64,000 nucleotides of DNA, taken from positions 62,001-126,000 of the forward strand of contig NZ_CP151275.1 in assembly GCF_038235435.1 (NCBI RefSeq). The letters run 5' to 3'. Below are positions 1 to 8,546 of the stretch, piece by piece. The translations under genes and the position numbers were made by a program. The DNA is from Niveibacterium sp. SC-1. Lineage in GTDB: Bacteria > Pseudomonadota > Gammaproteobacteria > Burkholderiales > Rhodocyclaceae. The notes under the pieces were generated by a model. It saw only the letters and a program-made list of their open reading frames with translations. It was not told the DNA's origin and did no database searches. Position 1 is the first letter of the stretch; every line of letters begins with the position of its first letter.

Positions 1-212
1 CCGCGACGGCGGGTATCGGCGATGCCGAGAACGATCACGCCTTCCTGGACCTGTGCGGCGTGTCGGTCGCGGTGGCCAACGCCCTGCCTTCGGTCAAGAG
101 CCATGTGCAGTGGGTGACGGAAGGCGCGCGCGGCGCGGGCGTGGCGGAACTGATAGACCGCATCCTCGCGGATGACCTGGTCCAGCTGCCTGAACAGGCG
201 CATTCCGCTTAG
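1..212 (+). CDS. HAD-IIB family hydrolase, C-terminal end (partial)
   Basis: Only the last 70 codons are present; the gene enters from the left edge, read in the frame starting at base 3. The residues GDAENDHAF near the left edge match HAD motif IV (GD-x3-ND), the Asp pair that binds Mg2+ in the phosphatase site. The run that follows (SVAVANALPSVK, then a GARGAGVAELID stretch) is typical of the C-terminal core of sugar-phosphatase-like HAD-IIB (Cof/SPP) enzymes. The substrate cannot be told from this fragment. Confidence 0.8.
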   Translation, partial: ATAGIGDAENDHAFLDLCGVSVAVANALPSVKSHVQWVTEGARGAGVAELIDRILADDLVQLPEQAHSA

Positions 213-417
213 AAAGAGCAAGCGATTTACTTGACGAGCCCGGATCCGAAAAATAGGGGCATGAGTCCTGTATTGATTGACTGTGTGATGGGTGTCGCGT
301 GCCTGGATTGCGGTGCTCAAGTGAAACGTTTGACAAGGTTTTCTCAAGCTCTTACCGTTGCCTCGGCCGCGCGCAGTCCCTGCGCGCACGGAGCCGAATA
401 ACGAAGAGGAGACCGTC

Positions 418-1086
418 ATGCACATCCCATCATCCGCCCTCCGCCTGCCCGTGCTGGCGGCCGCCCTGCTGGGGCTCGCCGCCTGCGCCACGGGCGAGGC
501 GCCCAAGCCGGCGGCGGAAGCCAAACCGGCCGCCCCGGCCGGCAACGCCAAACCCCTCCTTACCGGCTTTGCCAGCGCAACGGCTACCGAGGCCGGCGCC
601 GATGTGGTGGACATCGTCTATTCCGAGAAGAAGGACGACGCGGCCCTGACGAGCAAGGATTTCGCCGGTGGCGTGCTCACGGTGAACGGCCAGGTCGGCA
701 CGGGCAAGGGCAGCCAGTGGGCCGGCGTGGGTGTGAGCATGAACGTCGCCAAGGGCGAGATGCCGAAGATCGATGCGAGCGGCTATACCTCGGTCACCTT
801 CCGCCTCGCCTCGCCCACTACCGGTTCCTTGCGCCTGCGCATCATGGGCGACGAGCAGGCCGTGCGGAACGCCGGCTGCTATCCGATCTTCGTGCAGCCG
901 GTGACCGACAAGCTGACCGAGTACACGATCAAGCTCGAGGCCTTCCAGCCGGAAGGCTGGTGCGGCGCCCAGGCGCGCCGGGTAGCGCAGACCCTGCCGG
1001 TGTTCGGCGGCTTCGAGATCGTCGATGTCGCCATGCTGAAGAAGCCGACCCGCTTCTCGGTCGGCAGCATCACGCTCAATCCCTGA
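418..1086 (+). CDS. Putative lipoprotein with a carbohydrate-binding-like beta-sandwich
   Basis: A 222-residue protein. I chose the ATG at 418 because AAGAGGAGA lies just upstream and a signal sequence follows at once; an in-frame upstream start at 358 would bury that signal. Residues 1-22 form a signal peptide ending in the lipobox LAAC, so Cys21 is probably lipidated. A short Ala/Pro/Lys-rich linker follows, then a region of about 170 residues rich in beta strands, ending in FSVGSITLNP, a pattern common in galactose-binding/CBM-like jelly rolls. Two Cys (in NAGCYP and GWCG) could form a disulfide. It probably sits in the periplasm or outer membrane and binds a glycan; the ligand is unknown. 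It stands alone between the HAD gene and the FAH gene. Confidence 0.6.
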   Translation: MHIPSSALRLPVLAAALLGLAACATGEAPKPAAEAKPAAPAGNAKPLLTGFASATATEAGADVVDIVYSEKKDDAALTSKDFAGGVLTVNGQVGTGKGSQWAGVGVSMNVAKGEMPKIDASGYTSVTFRLASPTTGSLRLRIMGDEQAVRNAGCYPIFVQPVTDKLTEYTIKLEAFQPEGWCGAQARRVAQTLPVFGGFEIVDVAMLKKPTRFSVGSITLNP

Positions 1087-1177
1087 GGTGTTCGGCCCGC
1101 CAGCCGACGCGGGCGTCGCCGCGCGCGGAAAGGAGGAGGCACAATCGCGTGCTCCCTCCTTCCTCCGGAGTCGCCCG

Positions 1178-1876
1178 ATGTCCTACGTCTTCGAACCGCC
1201 TGCCCGGCCTGCCGTGCCCGTGCAGGGCGGTGATGCCCTGTTTCCCGTGCGCCGCATCTTTTGCGTGGCGCGCAACTATGCGGCGCATGCGCGCGAGATG
1301 GGGCAGGACCCCGAGCGCGAACCGCCGTTCTTCTTCTGCAAGCCGGCCGACTCGGTGCTGCCCGTGGCTTTCGGCGCGGTGGGCGCGATGCCCTATCCCG
1401 GCCTCACCGAGAACCTGCATCACGAGTTCGAGCTGGTGGTCGCGCTGGGCCGCGGCGGCCGCGACCTCACGCCCGAGGCGGCCGCCGCCTGCGTGTGGGG
1501 CTATGCCTGCGGCTTCGACATGACCCGCCGTGACCTGCAGGGGCGCGCCAAGGAAAAGGGCCAGCCCTGGGATTCGGGCAAATCGATCGACCAGGGCACG
1601 CCGGTCTCGCACGTCGTCCACCGCGGCCAAGCGCCGCTGCTGGCCCGCGGCGAGATCGTGCTGGAGGTCAATGGCGAGGTGCGGCAGCGCGGCGACCTCT
1701 CCGACATGATCTGGCCCATCCCCGAGATGCTCGCGCAGCTCTCGCGCATCTGGGCCTTGCGCGCGGGTGACCTTGTGTTTACCGGCACGCCGGAAGGTGT
1801 CGGTCCCGTCCGTCGGGGCGACCGCCTGAGCGGCCGGATTGCCGGCGTCGGCGCGATCGATCTGGTGGTGTCGTGA
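1178..1876 (+). CDS. Fumarylacetoacetate hydrolase (FAH) family protein
   Basis: A 232-residue single-domain FAH protein of the YcgM/FAHD1 size class. These are Mg2+-dependent enzymes that split C-C bonds or decarboxylate beta-keto acids such as acylpyruvates or oxaloacetate. Visible signatures are the substrate loop VARNYAAHARE near residue 30, the metal-binding Glu pair in LHHEFELVVAL near 85-95, and GFDMTRRDLQ, which supplies the metal-binding Asp. The C-terminal FTGTPEGVGPVRRGD is the family's glycine-rich closing motif. The ATG at 1178 is preferred because the shorter product begins like family members. The stop overlaps the next gene's GTG by four bases, so the two are probably translationally coupled. 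The exact substrate is not predictable. Confidence 0.85.
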   Translation: MSYVFEPPARPAVPVQGGDALFPVRRIFCVARNYAAHAREMGQDPEREPPFFFCKPADSVLPVAFGAVGAMPYPGLTENLHHEFELVVALGRGGRDLTPEAAAACVWGYACGFDMTRRDLQGRAKEKGQPWDSGKSIDQGTPVSHVVHRGQAPLLARGEIVLEVNGEVRQRGDLSDMIWPIPEMLAQLSRIWALRAGDLVFTGTPEGVGPVRRGDRLSGRIAGVGAIDLVVS

Positions 1877-2319
1877 AGCGCGCCCTGCGCATGGTCGTCG
1901 CCCTGGCGGCGCTGCTCGCGGGCGTCGTCCAGGCGGCCGAACCCAGCGCCGTCGGCCGCTGGCGCCAGCTCGACGACGCCGATGGCAAGCCGCGCTCCAT
2001 CGTCCTGATCAGCGAACGCGAGGGCACCTACGAGGGGCGTATCGAGCAGCTCTTCCCGCGCCCCGGCGACGCGGCCGAGGCGGTCTGCGACAAATGCACC
2101 GATGCGCGTCGCGGCCAGAAGATCCTCGGCCTGCGCATCATGGAGGGCCTGCAGCGCAAGGGGCTGGAGTACGAGGGCGGCGAGATCCTCGATCCGGGCA
2201 ATGGCAAGGTCTATCGCGTACGCATGACCCTCTCGCCGGACGGCCAGCGCCTGGACGTGCGCGGCTTCATCGGCGTGGCGCTCTTCGGCCGTACCCAGAC
2301 CTGGCTGCGCGAACCTTGA
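1873..2319 (+). CDS. DUF2147 family exported protein
   Basis: A 148-residue protein starting at a GTG inside the GTGA overlap with the FAH gene stop. Residues 1-22 form a signal peptide ending VVQAAEPS. The mature part has the DUF2147 pattern: a W-x-x-LDDADGKPRSIV opening strand, a CDKCTDARRGQKI segment with two Cys, then beta strands with ILDPGNGKVYR and LDVRGFIGVALFGRTQTW. Members are small secreted lipocalin-like proteins of unknown function. Co-translation with FAH is a genomic link only; no mechanism is implied. Confidence 0.8.
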   Translation: MKRALRMVVALAALLAGVVQAAEPSAVGRWRQLDDADGKPRSIVLISEREGTYEGRIEQLFPRPGDAAEAVCDKCTDARRGQKILGLRIMEGLQRKGLEYEGGEILDPGNGKVYRVRMTLSPDGQRLDVRGFIGVALFGRTQTWLREP

Positions 2320-2388
2320 TGTAGCCGTGGCCTGTTTGGCTACCCGGGCCGGCTCCCGTTTTCTCGCTTCCCATCCGCGTATCGCCGG

Positions 2389-2416
2389 TTGACGCGTCGG
2401 AATATTCCGACATAAT
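2389..2416 (+). promoter_or_regulatory. Promoter with an embedded ArsR-type operator
   Basis: TTGACG (2389-2394) and CATAAT (2411-2416) form a -35/-10 pair with a 16-base spacer. The spacer holds a perfect 16-base palindrome, GTCGGAATATTCCGAC (2396-2411), which touches the -10. ArsR-family repressors typically bind inverted repeats placed like this, so autorepression by the next gene is the natural reading. The -10 ends only 7 bases before the ATG at 2424, so transcription would start at or next to the start codon. Confidence 0.7.
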
Positions 2417-2423
2417 AGAAGAC

Positions 2424-2732
2424 ATGCCAACCACGGATGTCTTCGGCGCGATCGCCAACCCGGTCAGGCGGCGGATTCTCGAGCTGCTGCTGGAAGGGCC
2501 CCGCCCCGCGGGGGAGATTGCCGCTGCGTTCACCCTGAATCGCCCGGCCATCTCGGAGCATCTCCAGGTGCTTCGACTCACCGGCCTGGTGAGCGAAGAA
2601 GCGCAGGGCCGGCAGCGCGTCTATCGCCTGAACCCGGGCTCGCTGTCCGAAGTCGAGACGTGGCTGCATCCCTTCGAGCGGTATTGGCTCGATCGCCTTG
2701 ACGCTCTCGACAAGGTCCTTTCGGAGAAGTGA
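2424..2732 (+). CDS. ArsR/SmtB-family winged-helix repressor
   Basis: A 102-residue regulator consisting almost wholly of an HTH_5 winged helix: NPVRRRILELLLEG (helices 1-2), AIAAAF-type helix 3, RPAISEHLQVLRLTGLV (recognition helix) and the wing QGRQRVYRLNPG. It lacks the Cys cluster (ELCVCDL type) of metal sensors, so it is unlikely to sense arsenic or zinc at that site. It belongs to the ArsR branch commonly paired with an SRPBCC/AHSA1 protein, and the next gene is one. Its promoter holds a perfect palindrome between the -35 and -10. The transcript may be leaderless: a purine-rich AGAAGAC precedes the ATG but lies within the predicted promoter-to-start interval. Confidence 0.88.
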   Translation: MPTTDVFGAIANPVRRRILELLLEGPRPAGEIAAAFTLNRPAISEHLQVLRLTGLVSEEAQGRQRVYRLNPGSLSEVETWLHPFERYWLDRLDALDKVLSEK

Positions 2733-2734
2733 CG

Positions 2735-3136
2735 ATGCTCGAACCCGGTCTGATCCAGCTCACCCGTTTCATCCCGCATCCGCCCGCCAGGGTGTGGGCG
2801 GCACTCACAAATCCGGACATCCATGCGCGCTGGTGGGCTGCGGGTGATGTCCGCCCCGTCGTCGGCCACCGTTTCATGCTCGACATGGGTCAGTGGGGCA
2901 AGCAGCCTTGCGAAGTGTTGGCCGTCGAGCCGGAGCGCCTGCTGTCGTACTCGTTCGCACCGGGCACACTGAATACGACGATCACCTGGCGACTGCAGGC
3001 GGAAGGCGAAGGCACCCGTCTGTCTCTGGAGCACCGGGGATTCGATCTGGCGTCCCCGATGGGGAAGGCCGCATTCGAGGGCATGGGCAAGGGATGGCCG
3101 GCGGTACTGGAGCGGCTCGACGCAGCGCTCGCCTGA
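2735..3136 (+). CDS. SRPBCC (AHSA1-like) ligand-binding protein
   Basis: A 133-residue START/Bet v1-like protein. The opening RFIPHPPARVWAALTNPD, the WW pair in ARWWAAGDV, and the closing amphipathic helix (GKGWPAVLERLDAAL) are typical of the AHSA1/YndB group, which folds as a helix-grip cavity for a hydrophobic ligand. The ATG at 2735 lies two bases after the ArsR stop; an in-frame GTG at 2729 would give two more residues and an overlap. The pair is one transcription unit. ArsR-AHSA1 pairs are common in Proteobacteria but their physiological ligand is generally unknown. Confidence 0.82.
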   Translation: MLEPGLIQLTRFIPHPPARVWAALTNPDIHARWWAAGDVRPVVGHRFMLDMGQWGKQPCEVLAVEPERLLSYSFAPGTLNTTITWRLQAEGEGTRLSLEHRGFDLASPMGKAAFEGMGKGWPAVLERLDAALA

Positions 3137-3284
3137 GCGCTGTCTGCCTCGGAGGCCGGGGCGGTAATCGTCGGACACGAGCCAAAGAGGACTCCGGGTT
3201 GTGGAGCGGCGGTCAGCGCTTGCTGGCGCTCGTTCTCCGGGGCAGGACCGGCCCGCCGCTGGTCGCATGCGAGAATCGCGGCCG

Positions 3285-4831
<1,547 letters not shown>

Positions 4832-4883
4832 GTCGGGAGCCCCGGCATCTGCCCGAGGACGGGCGGATGCCGGACGCGAAAAG

Positions 4884-4910
4884 AAAAGGGCGCCACGGGG
4901 CGCCCTTTTT
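4884..4910. terminator. Bidirectional rho-independent terminator
   Basis: Stem GGGCGCC (4888-4894) pairs with GGCGCCC (4899-4905), with AAAA before and TTTTT after. It lies between the convergent YhcH-type gene and the PEP-CTERM gene and has a T-run on both strands, so it can serve both. Confidence 0.85.
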
Positions 4911-4927
4911 CATGAGCCGGATCGCGA

Positions 4928-5758
4928 TCAGCCGCGACGACGGCGCATGCGAGCCAGACCTGCGATCGCGAGGCCTGCAAGGGCCAGCGAACCCGGTTCC
5001 GGAGTCTCGTTGGGGTCGGGGATCGGGTTCAGGCGCGGGTCGAACCAGATGTGGTGATCTTCCAGCGCACTGATGAGACCAGTCTGGGTCGAGCCCTCAA
5101 GGATGTTGCCGTTGCCAGCGCCGTCACCGAAACCCACAGCGGCAGAAACACTGCTGACGTCGCCGCGCTCCCAGTTCATGCCCTTGTAGAAGAAGCCGAT
5201 GGCGCCTTCGCCGACGGGAATGTCAAAAGCCGAGCCGCGCAGCACCAGCTGGAAGCTGTTGAGCGCCGTGTCGTGGGAGTCGAAGTAACCCACGTTGTCC
5301 CATGTCACGATGATTTCGTTGGCGATGTCGGTGCGCACATGCACGACGCCGCTGTTGGCGCCGCGGGTATCCACGTCGCCGAAGAAGGGCGAGATGATCG
5401 GCGCGTTGACCCCGGTCGGACCTTGCGGAGTAAAGGTGGAGATACCGCTGCCGAAGCTCACGTTACCGTTGTTGTTGATGTAGAGCGAGGTGTAGGTCTG
5501 ACCGAAGAAGGTCAGGCTGAAGCCGAGGTTAACCGGGCCGCTGAAGCCGTCGTCGTTACGACCCGAGGGGTTGCCGATGTTCGGTTCATTGCCGCCGTCC
5601 GTGGTGACGACGATGTTGCCGATGCCGCCACCAATGGTGTCGGTGTAGTAGTTCGTGGAACTGATCAGCGCGCTTTGCGGGATGGTGACGATGGCCGCAT
5701 GGGCCGGGACGTACGCGGCCAGACTCAGGGCCGCGGCAAACACCAGTTTCTTGAGCAT
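4928..5758 (-). CDS. PEP-CTERM sorting-domain exoprotein (nidogen-like)
   Basis: A 276-residue secreted protein. Residues 1-22 are a signal peptide (ending AHAAI). The body is beta-rich and Asn/Gly-rich, with an INNNGNVSFGSG segment and an ISPFFGDVDTRG segment that resemble NIDO/nidogen-like domains. The C-terminus is a textbook PEP-CTERM tag: PEPGSLALAGLAIAG, a hydrophobic helix, then RMRRRRG. In this system the exosortase (XrtA/EpsH) cuts the tag and the protein goes to the surface or extracellular polysaccharide matrix. No exosortase gene is in the window. The body has no Cys, as is usual for these proteins. A sigma-54-type promoter and an upstream box shared with the other PEP-CTERM gene control it. 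Confidence 0.9.
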   Translation of the reverse strand: MLKKLVFAAALSLAAYVPAHAAIVTIPQSALISSTNYYTDTIGGGIGNIVVTTDGGNEPNIGNPSGRNDDGFSGPVNLGFSLTFFGQTYTSLYINNNGNVSFGSGISTFTPQGPTGVNAPIISPFFGDVDTRGANSGVVHVRTDIANEIIVTWDNVGYFDSHDTALNSFQLVLRGSAFDIPVGEGAIGFFYKGMNWERGDVSSVSAAVGFGDGAGNGNILEGSTQTGLISALEDHHIWFDPRLNPIPDPNETPEPGSLALAGLAIAGLARMRRRRG

Positions 5759-5814
5759 GTTTTTAGGCGTGTTTCTTGAAAGACTCCGGCCGGGATTGGC
5801 CGACGCGGCTTCAA

Positions 5815-5830
5815 AGCAAAGTGCGTGCCT
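5815..5830 (-). promoter_or_regulatory. Sigma-54 (-24/-12) promoter of the PEP-CTERM gene
   Basis: Read on the minus strand, 5830 to 5815 is AGGCACGCACTTTGCT. It matches the RpoN consensus TGGCACG-N4-TTGCW except for the first base, with the invariant GG and GC at the correct 12-base distance. Transcription would begin near 5804, about 46 bases before the ATG. No equally good sigma-70 promoter is seen here. Confidence 0.8.
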
Positions 5831-5892
5831 CAGAGAAATATCGATGTCCTGTCAATGGTTTGCATAGATTTTTGAGAGGCGACATGCGAAAT

Positions 5893-5910
5893 GTGTAAGA
5901 CAGGCCGACG
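5893..5910 (-). promoter_or_regulatory. Candidate enhancer box shared with the second PEP-CTERM gene
   Basis: On the minus strand this reads CGTCG-N5-TCTTACAC. The same 13 fixed bases with the same spacing occur at 60505-60522 before the other PEP-CTERM gene. It lies 63 bases upstream of the -24 element, a usual place for a sigma-54 activator. A PrsR-type activator is the plausible binder by family knowledge; that gene is not in the window. Confidence 0.6.
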
Positions 5911-6140
5911 TCATTTTTCGCGTTGCTGGCGGCATTCGCGTCTTTGCCCGGCTGCGACGCGGGAGACAGCGCCCGCCGTCGCTGTAGCTGGGCCTCGGGG
6001 CCAATGACATGCCGCGCGTCGTCGGTTGCATCGCGGGCCAGGGCGCTTGCCGGTCCGGCGGTAGCGCGGACCCCCCGTCCGCGCTCCACCTGGCCCTACG
6101 CCGTGACGAGCCGTCGCAGCGTCGAAGGCCAGAGGACCTT

Positions 6141-8414
6141 TCAGTCCCGCTCGTTGCGCATGCCGCGTCCGCGCGCATGTTCGCGTTCGCGCTGGCGCAG
6201 GACTTCGACCATCACGTTGAAGGTGCGACCGAGCCGGCCGATTTCGTCGCCGGAGTTCACCGTGACGTGCGCGGCATCGTAGTCGCCGCGCTTGAGGGCG
6301 CGCGCGGCCACCGTGAGTGCTTGCAGCGGACGCACGATGCTGCGGGCGAAGAGCAGGGCCAGGACGACGCAGATCGCGCCGACCAGGGCGGCGCGGTAGA
6401 GCGCCTGACTGAAGATCTCGCGCAGCGGCTGTTCGAAGCTGGCGCGGCTCTCGGTGACGCCGACCACCCAGTCGTGCCCGCGCACCGGGGCGAAGCCGGC
6501 GACTTCCTCGCGGTCCGAGATCGTCGAGTGGTAGGTGATGTTGCCTTCGCGTTGCGTCCCCACCATCGCCTGCGCGAGCTGGGGCATGTCGAGGTTGGCG
6601 ATATGGTCGCGGCGAAAGCGCCGGTCGGTCACGATCGCGGCGAGGCGGGCGGGCGAGAGTGGCGTCAGGCTGCGAAAGCGCAGGGCCTGGTCGGGGTGGT
6701 GGATCAGCACACCGTCTCCGTCGATCAGGAAGGGGACGTGCGCCTCGGTGCGCACTTCGTCGAGGATCTCGGTGACCGCGCCGGCTTTGAGCCGTACCAC
6801 CACCACGCCAGCGACGCGGCCGCTGGTGGCGCGCACGGGATGGGACAGGTAGATGCCTTCGCCCTGCACCACCGAACCGAGCACGATGCTGCTCGCGTAC
6901 GGATAGCCGACCACGGCGACCCGGAAGTATTCGCGGAAGGAGAAGTCGCGGCCCTCGACGTCGGCGTCGCTGGCCAGCAGGGCCATGCCCTTGCGGTTCA
7001 TGACGATCGCCAGCTCCACGTTCGGGTTGGCATGGGCCAGGGCTTCGAGGCGTTTGCGCACGGTGGTTTCGTCGGCGGCGCCGCCCTGTTCGAGGAAGGC
7101 GCGGATCGCCTGGTCGCCCGCCAGAAAGGCGGCGAGGTGGCGGCTGTCGCCGATGAGTTGCGAGACACGGCCGGCGGTGCTGTCGGCGAGGTGTTCGAGG
7201 TTGCGCAGCTCGGCCTGCGAGACGAGTTCGATGCCGCTCTGCAGGTTGTAGTAGCCGCTGATCGCCATCGGTATGAAGGTCGCGAAGAGCATCGCGAGGC
7301 CCATCTTCACCGCCAGCGGCCAGGCATTGGGCAGCAGGGCCTGCAGCCGTTTCCAGGTCCGCGTCGTACGCGGGCTGCCTGCCGTTAGGGCCTCGCGCAG
7401 ACCGAGCGTGGCGGCGTGCGCGGCGAAGAGCGCGCGGCGGAAGACGTCGACCGTTTGCGGGCGGTCTTCGGCGCGCAACTGCAGCGCCTGGTCCACCGCG
7501 TCGAGGAAGGCGCTGCTGAAGCGCCCGGCGCCCAGCTGCGCGGCCGTGACGTCGCTGCGTGGCGTGGCCAGACGGTCGCGCGCGTCGCGCGGCGGTTTGC
7601 CGGCGACCAGCCAGTACAGGCTTGCGCCCAGTGCGTAGAGGTCGGAGGCCGGCCCCGGGGTTTCGTCGAGGTATTGCTCGATCGGCGAGAAACCCGGCGT
7701 GACCACGATGGGCGCCTTGCGGCGGCTGCCCGCGGCCGCGGAGGCCGCGCCGAAGTCGAGCAGCACGAAGTCGCCGCCCTCGTCGCGCACGCGGATGTTG
7801 TCGGGCTTGATGTCGCGATGAAGGATGCCGCTGCGATGGACCAGCTCCAGGCCGTCGAGCAGGGGATGCAGGCGCGCCAGCAGGTCCTTCTCGGACAGGG
7901 GATGCGCCGCCCACCAGTCCTTGAGCGAGGTGCCGCGCTCATAGTCCATGACCATGTAGGCGGTGCGGTTGGCCTCGAAGAAGCGCGCGACGCGCACGAT
8001 GTTCGGATGGCGGAATCCGGCGAGGGTGCGCGCTTCGAGCAGGAAGCGTTCGAGCCCCAGCGCGAAATACTCCGCATGATGATCGGGCCCGGGCTGCACG
8101 CTGCTGTCGTGGCTGCGGCCGGCGAGCTCGGAGGGCAGGTACTCCTTGATCGCGACGTAGGCGTCCAGGTGCACGTCGGTCGCGAGATAGGTGATGCCGA
8201 AGCCGCCCTGTCCGAGCACCGCCTCGATGCGGTATTCGTGCAGCCGGTAGCCCTCCGGCAGCGCGATCGGCATCTCGGAGGGGGCGGCGCCGATCGGCCC
8301 GGAGAGGATCACCGTGGCGTCGTCCGCCGCGCTGACGCGACGTGCCCGCTCCTGCGGGCTCAGGATCACGGTCTCGTCGGAGGGTGGGGAGGCAGGGGGC
8401 TTGTTCTCGTCCAT
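6141..8414 (-). CDS. Ser/Thr protein kinase fused to a Cache-HAMP sensor
   Basis: A 757-residue protein. Residues 55-320 form a Hanks-type kinase with all key residues: GQGGFG (68-73), Lys90 in VAIKEYLP, HRDIKPDN (199-206) and DFG (220-222). A first membrane helix lies near 365-387, a periplasmic double-Cache-like domain near 390-670, a second helix near 674-692, then a HAMP domain (about 690-745) ending in a short basic tail. There is no output domain after the HAMP. The kinase, at the opposite end, is therefore the likely output of a ligand-sensing receptor. The N-terminal tail has two DxTVILS motifs (residues 13-19 and 32-38), possible phospho-Thr docking sites. The gene is divergent from parE, with GAGG close before the ATG. 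Ligand and substrates are unknown. Confidence 0.87.
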   Translation of the reverse strand: MDENKPPASPPSDETVILSPQERARRVSAADDATVILSGPIGAAPSEMPIALPEGYRLHEYRIEAVLGQGGFGITYLATDVHLDAYVAIKEYLPSELAGRSHDSSVQPGPDHHAEYFALGLERFLLEARTLAGFRHPNIVRVARFFEANRTAYMVMDYERGTSLKDWWAAHPLSEKDLLARLHPLLDGLELVHRSGILHRDIKPDNIRVRDEGGDFVLLDFGAASAAAGSRRKAPIVVTPGFSPIEQYLDETPGPASDLYALGASLYWLVAGKPPRDARDRLATPRSDVTAAQLGAGRFSSAFLDAVDQALQLRAEDRPQTVDVFRRALFAAHAATLGLREALTAGSPRTTRTWKRLQALLPNAWPLAVKMGLAMLFATFIPMAISGYYNLQSGIELVSQAELRNLEHLADSTAGRVSQLIGDSRHLAAFLAGDQAIRAFLEQGGAADETTVRKRLEALAHANPNVELAIVMNRKGMALLASDADVEGRDFSFREYFRVAVVGYPYASSIVLGSVVQGEGIYLSHPVRATSGRVAGVVVVRLKAGAVTEILDEVRTEAHVPFLIDGDGVLIHHPDQALRFRSLTPLSPARLAAIVTDRRFRRDHIANLDMPQLAQAMVGTQREGNITYHSTISDREEVAGFAPVRGHDWVVGVTESRASFEQPLREIFSQALYRAALVGAICVVLALLFARSIVRPLQALTVAARALKRGDYDAAHVTVNSGDEIGRLGRTFNVMVEVLRQREREHARGRGMRNERD

Positions 8415-8546
8415 GGGGCCTCGCGGCGTGGCGCCGGAATTTGAGGCCGGCGCGCCGTGGGGGTCAAGGGCCGTACGGCGGCCCGGGATAGCCGCGGCGA
8501 TTTGCTACCATGCCCGCCGATCCGCCCCTCAGGCTTTGCCCGCAGC

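Larger units (their letters stand above)
5759..6140. other. Gene-free stretch between the PEP-CTERM gene and the kinase
   Basis: The 382 bases hold the regulatory region of the PEP-CTERM gene (sigma-54 promoter and upstream box, listed separately). Beyond that is a 9-bp hairpin, AGCGCGGAC (6063-6071) with GTCCGCGCT (6077-6085), 56-78 bases after the kinase stop. It has no T-run, so it may only stabilise the kinase mRNA end. Short reading frames here show no family features or ribosome-binding sites. Confidence 0.5.

Noticed and set aside
5911..7914. A 667-codon frame on the minus strand overlapping the kinase in another frame
   Set aside because: The kinase frame holds all catalytic motifs; the other is Arg/Gly/Pro-rich without motif.
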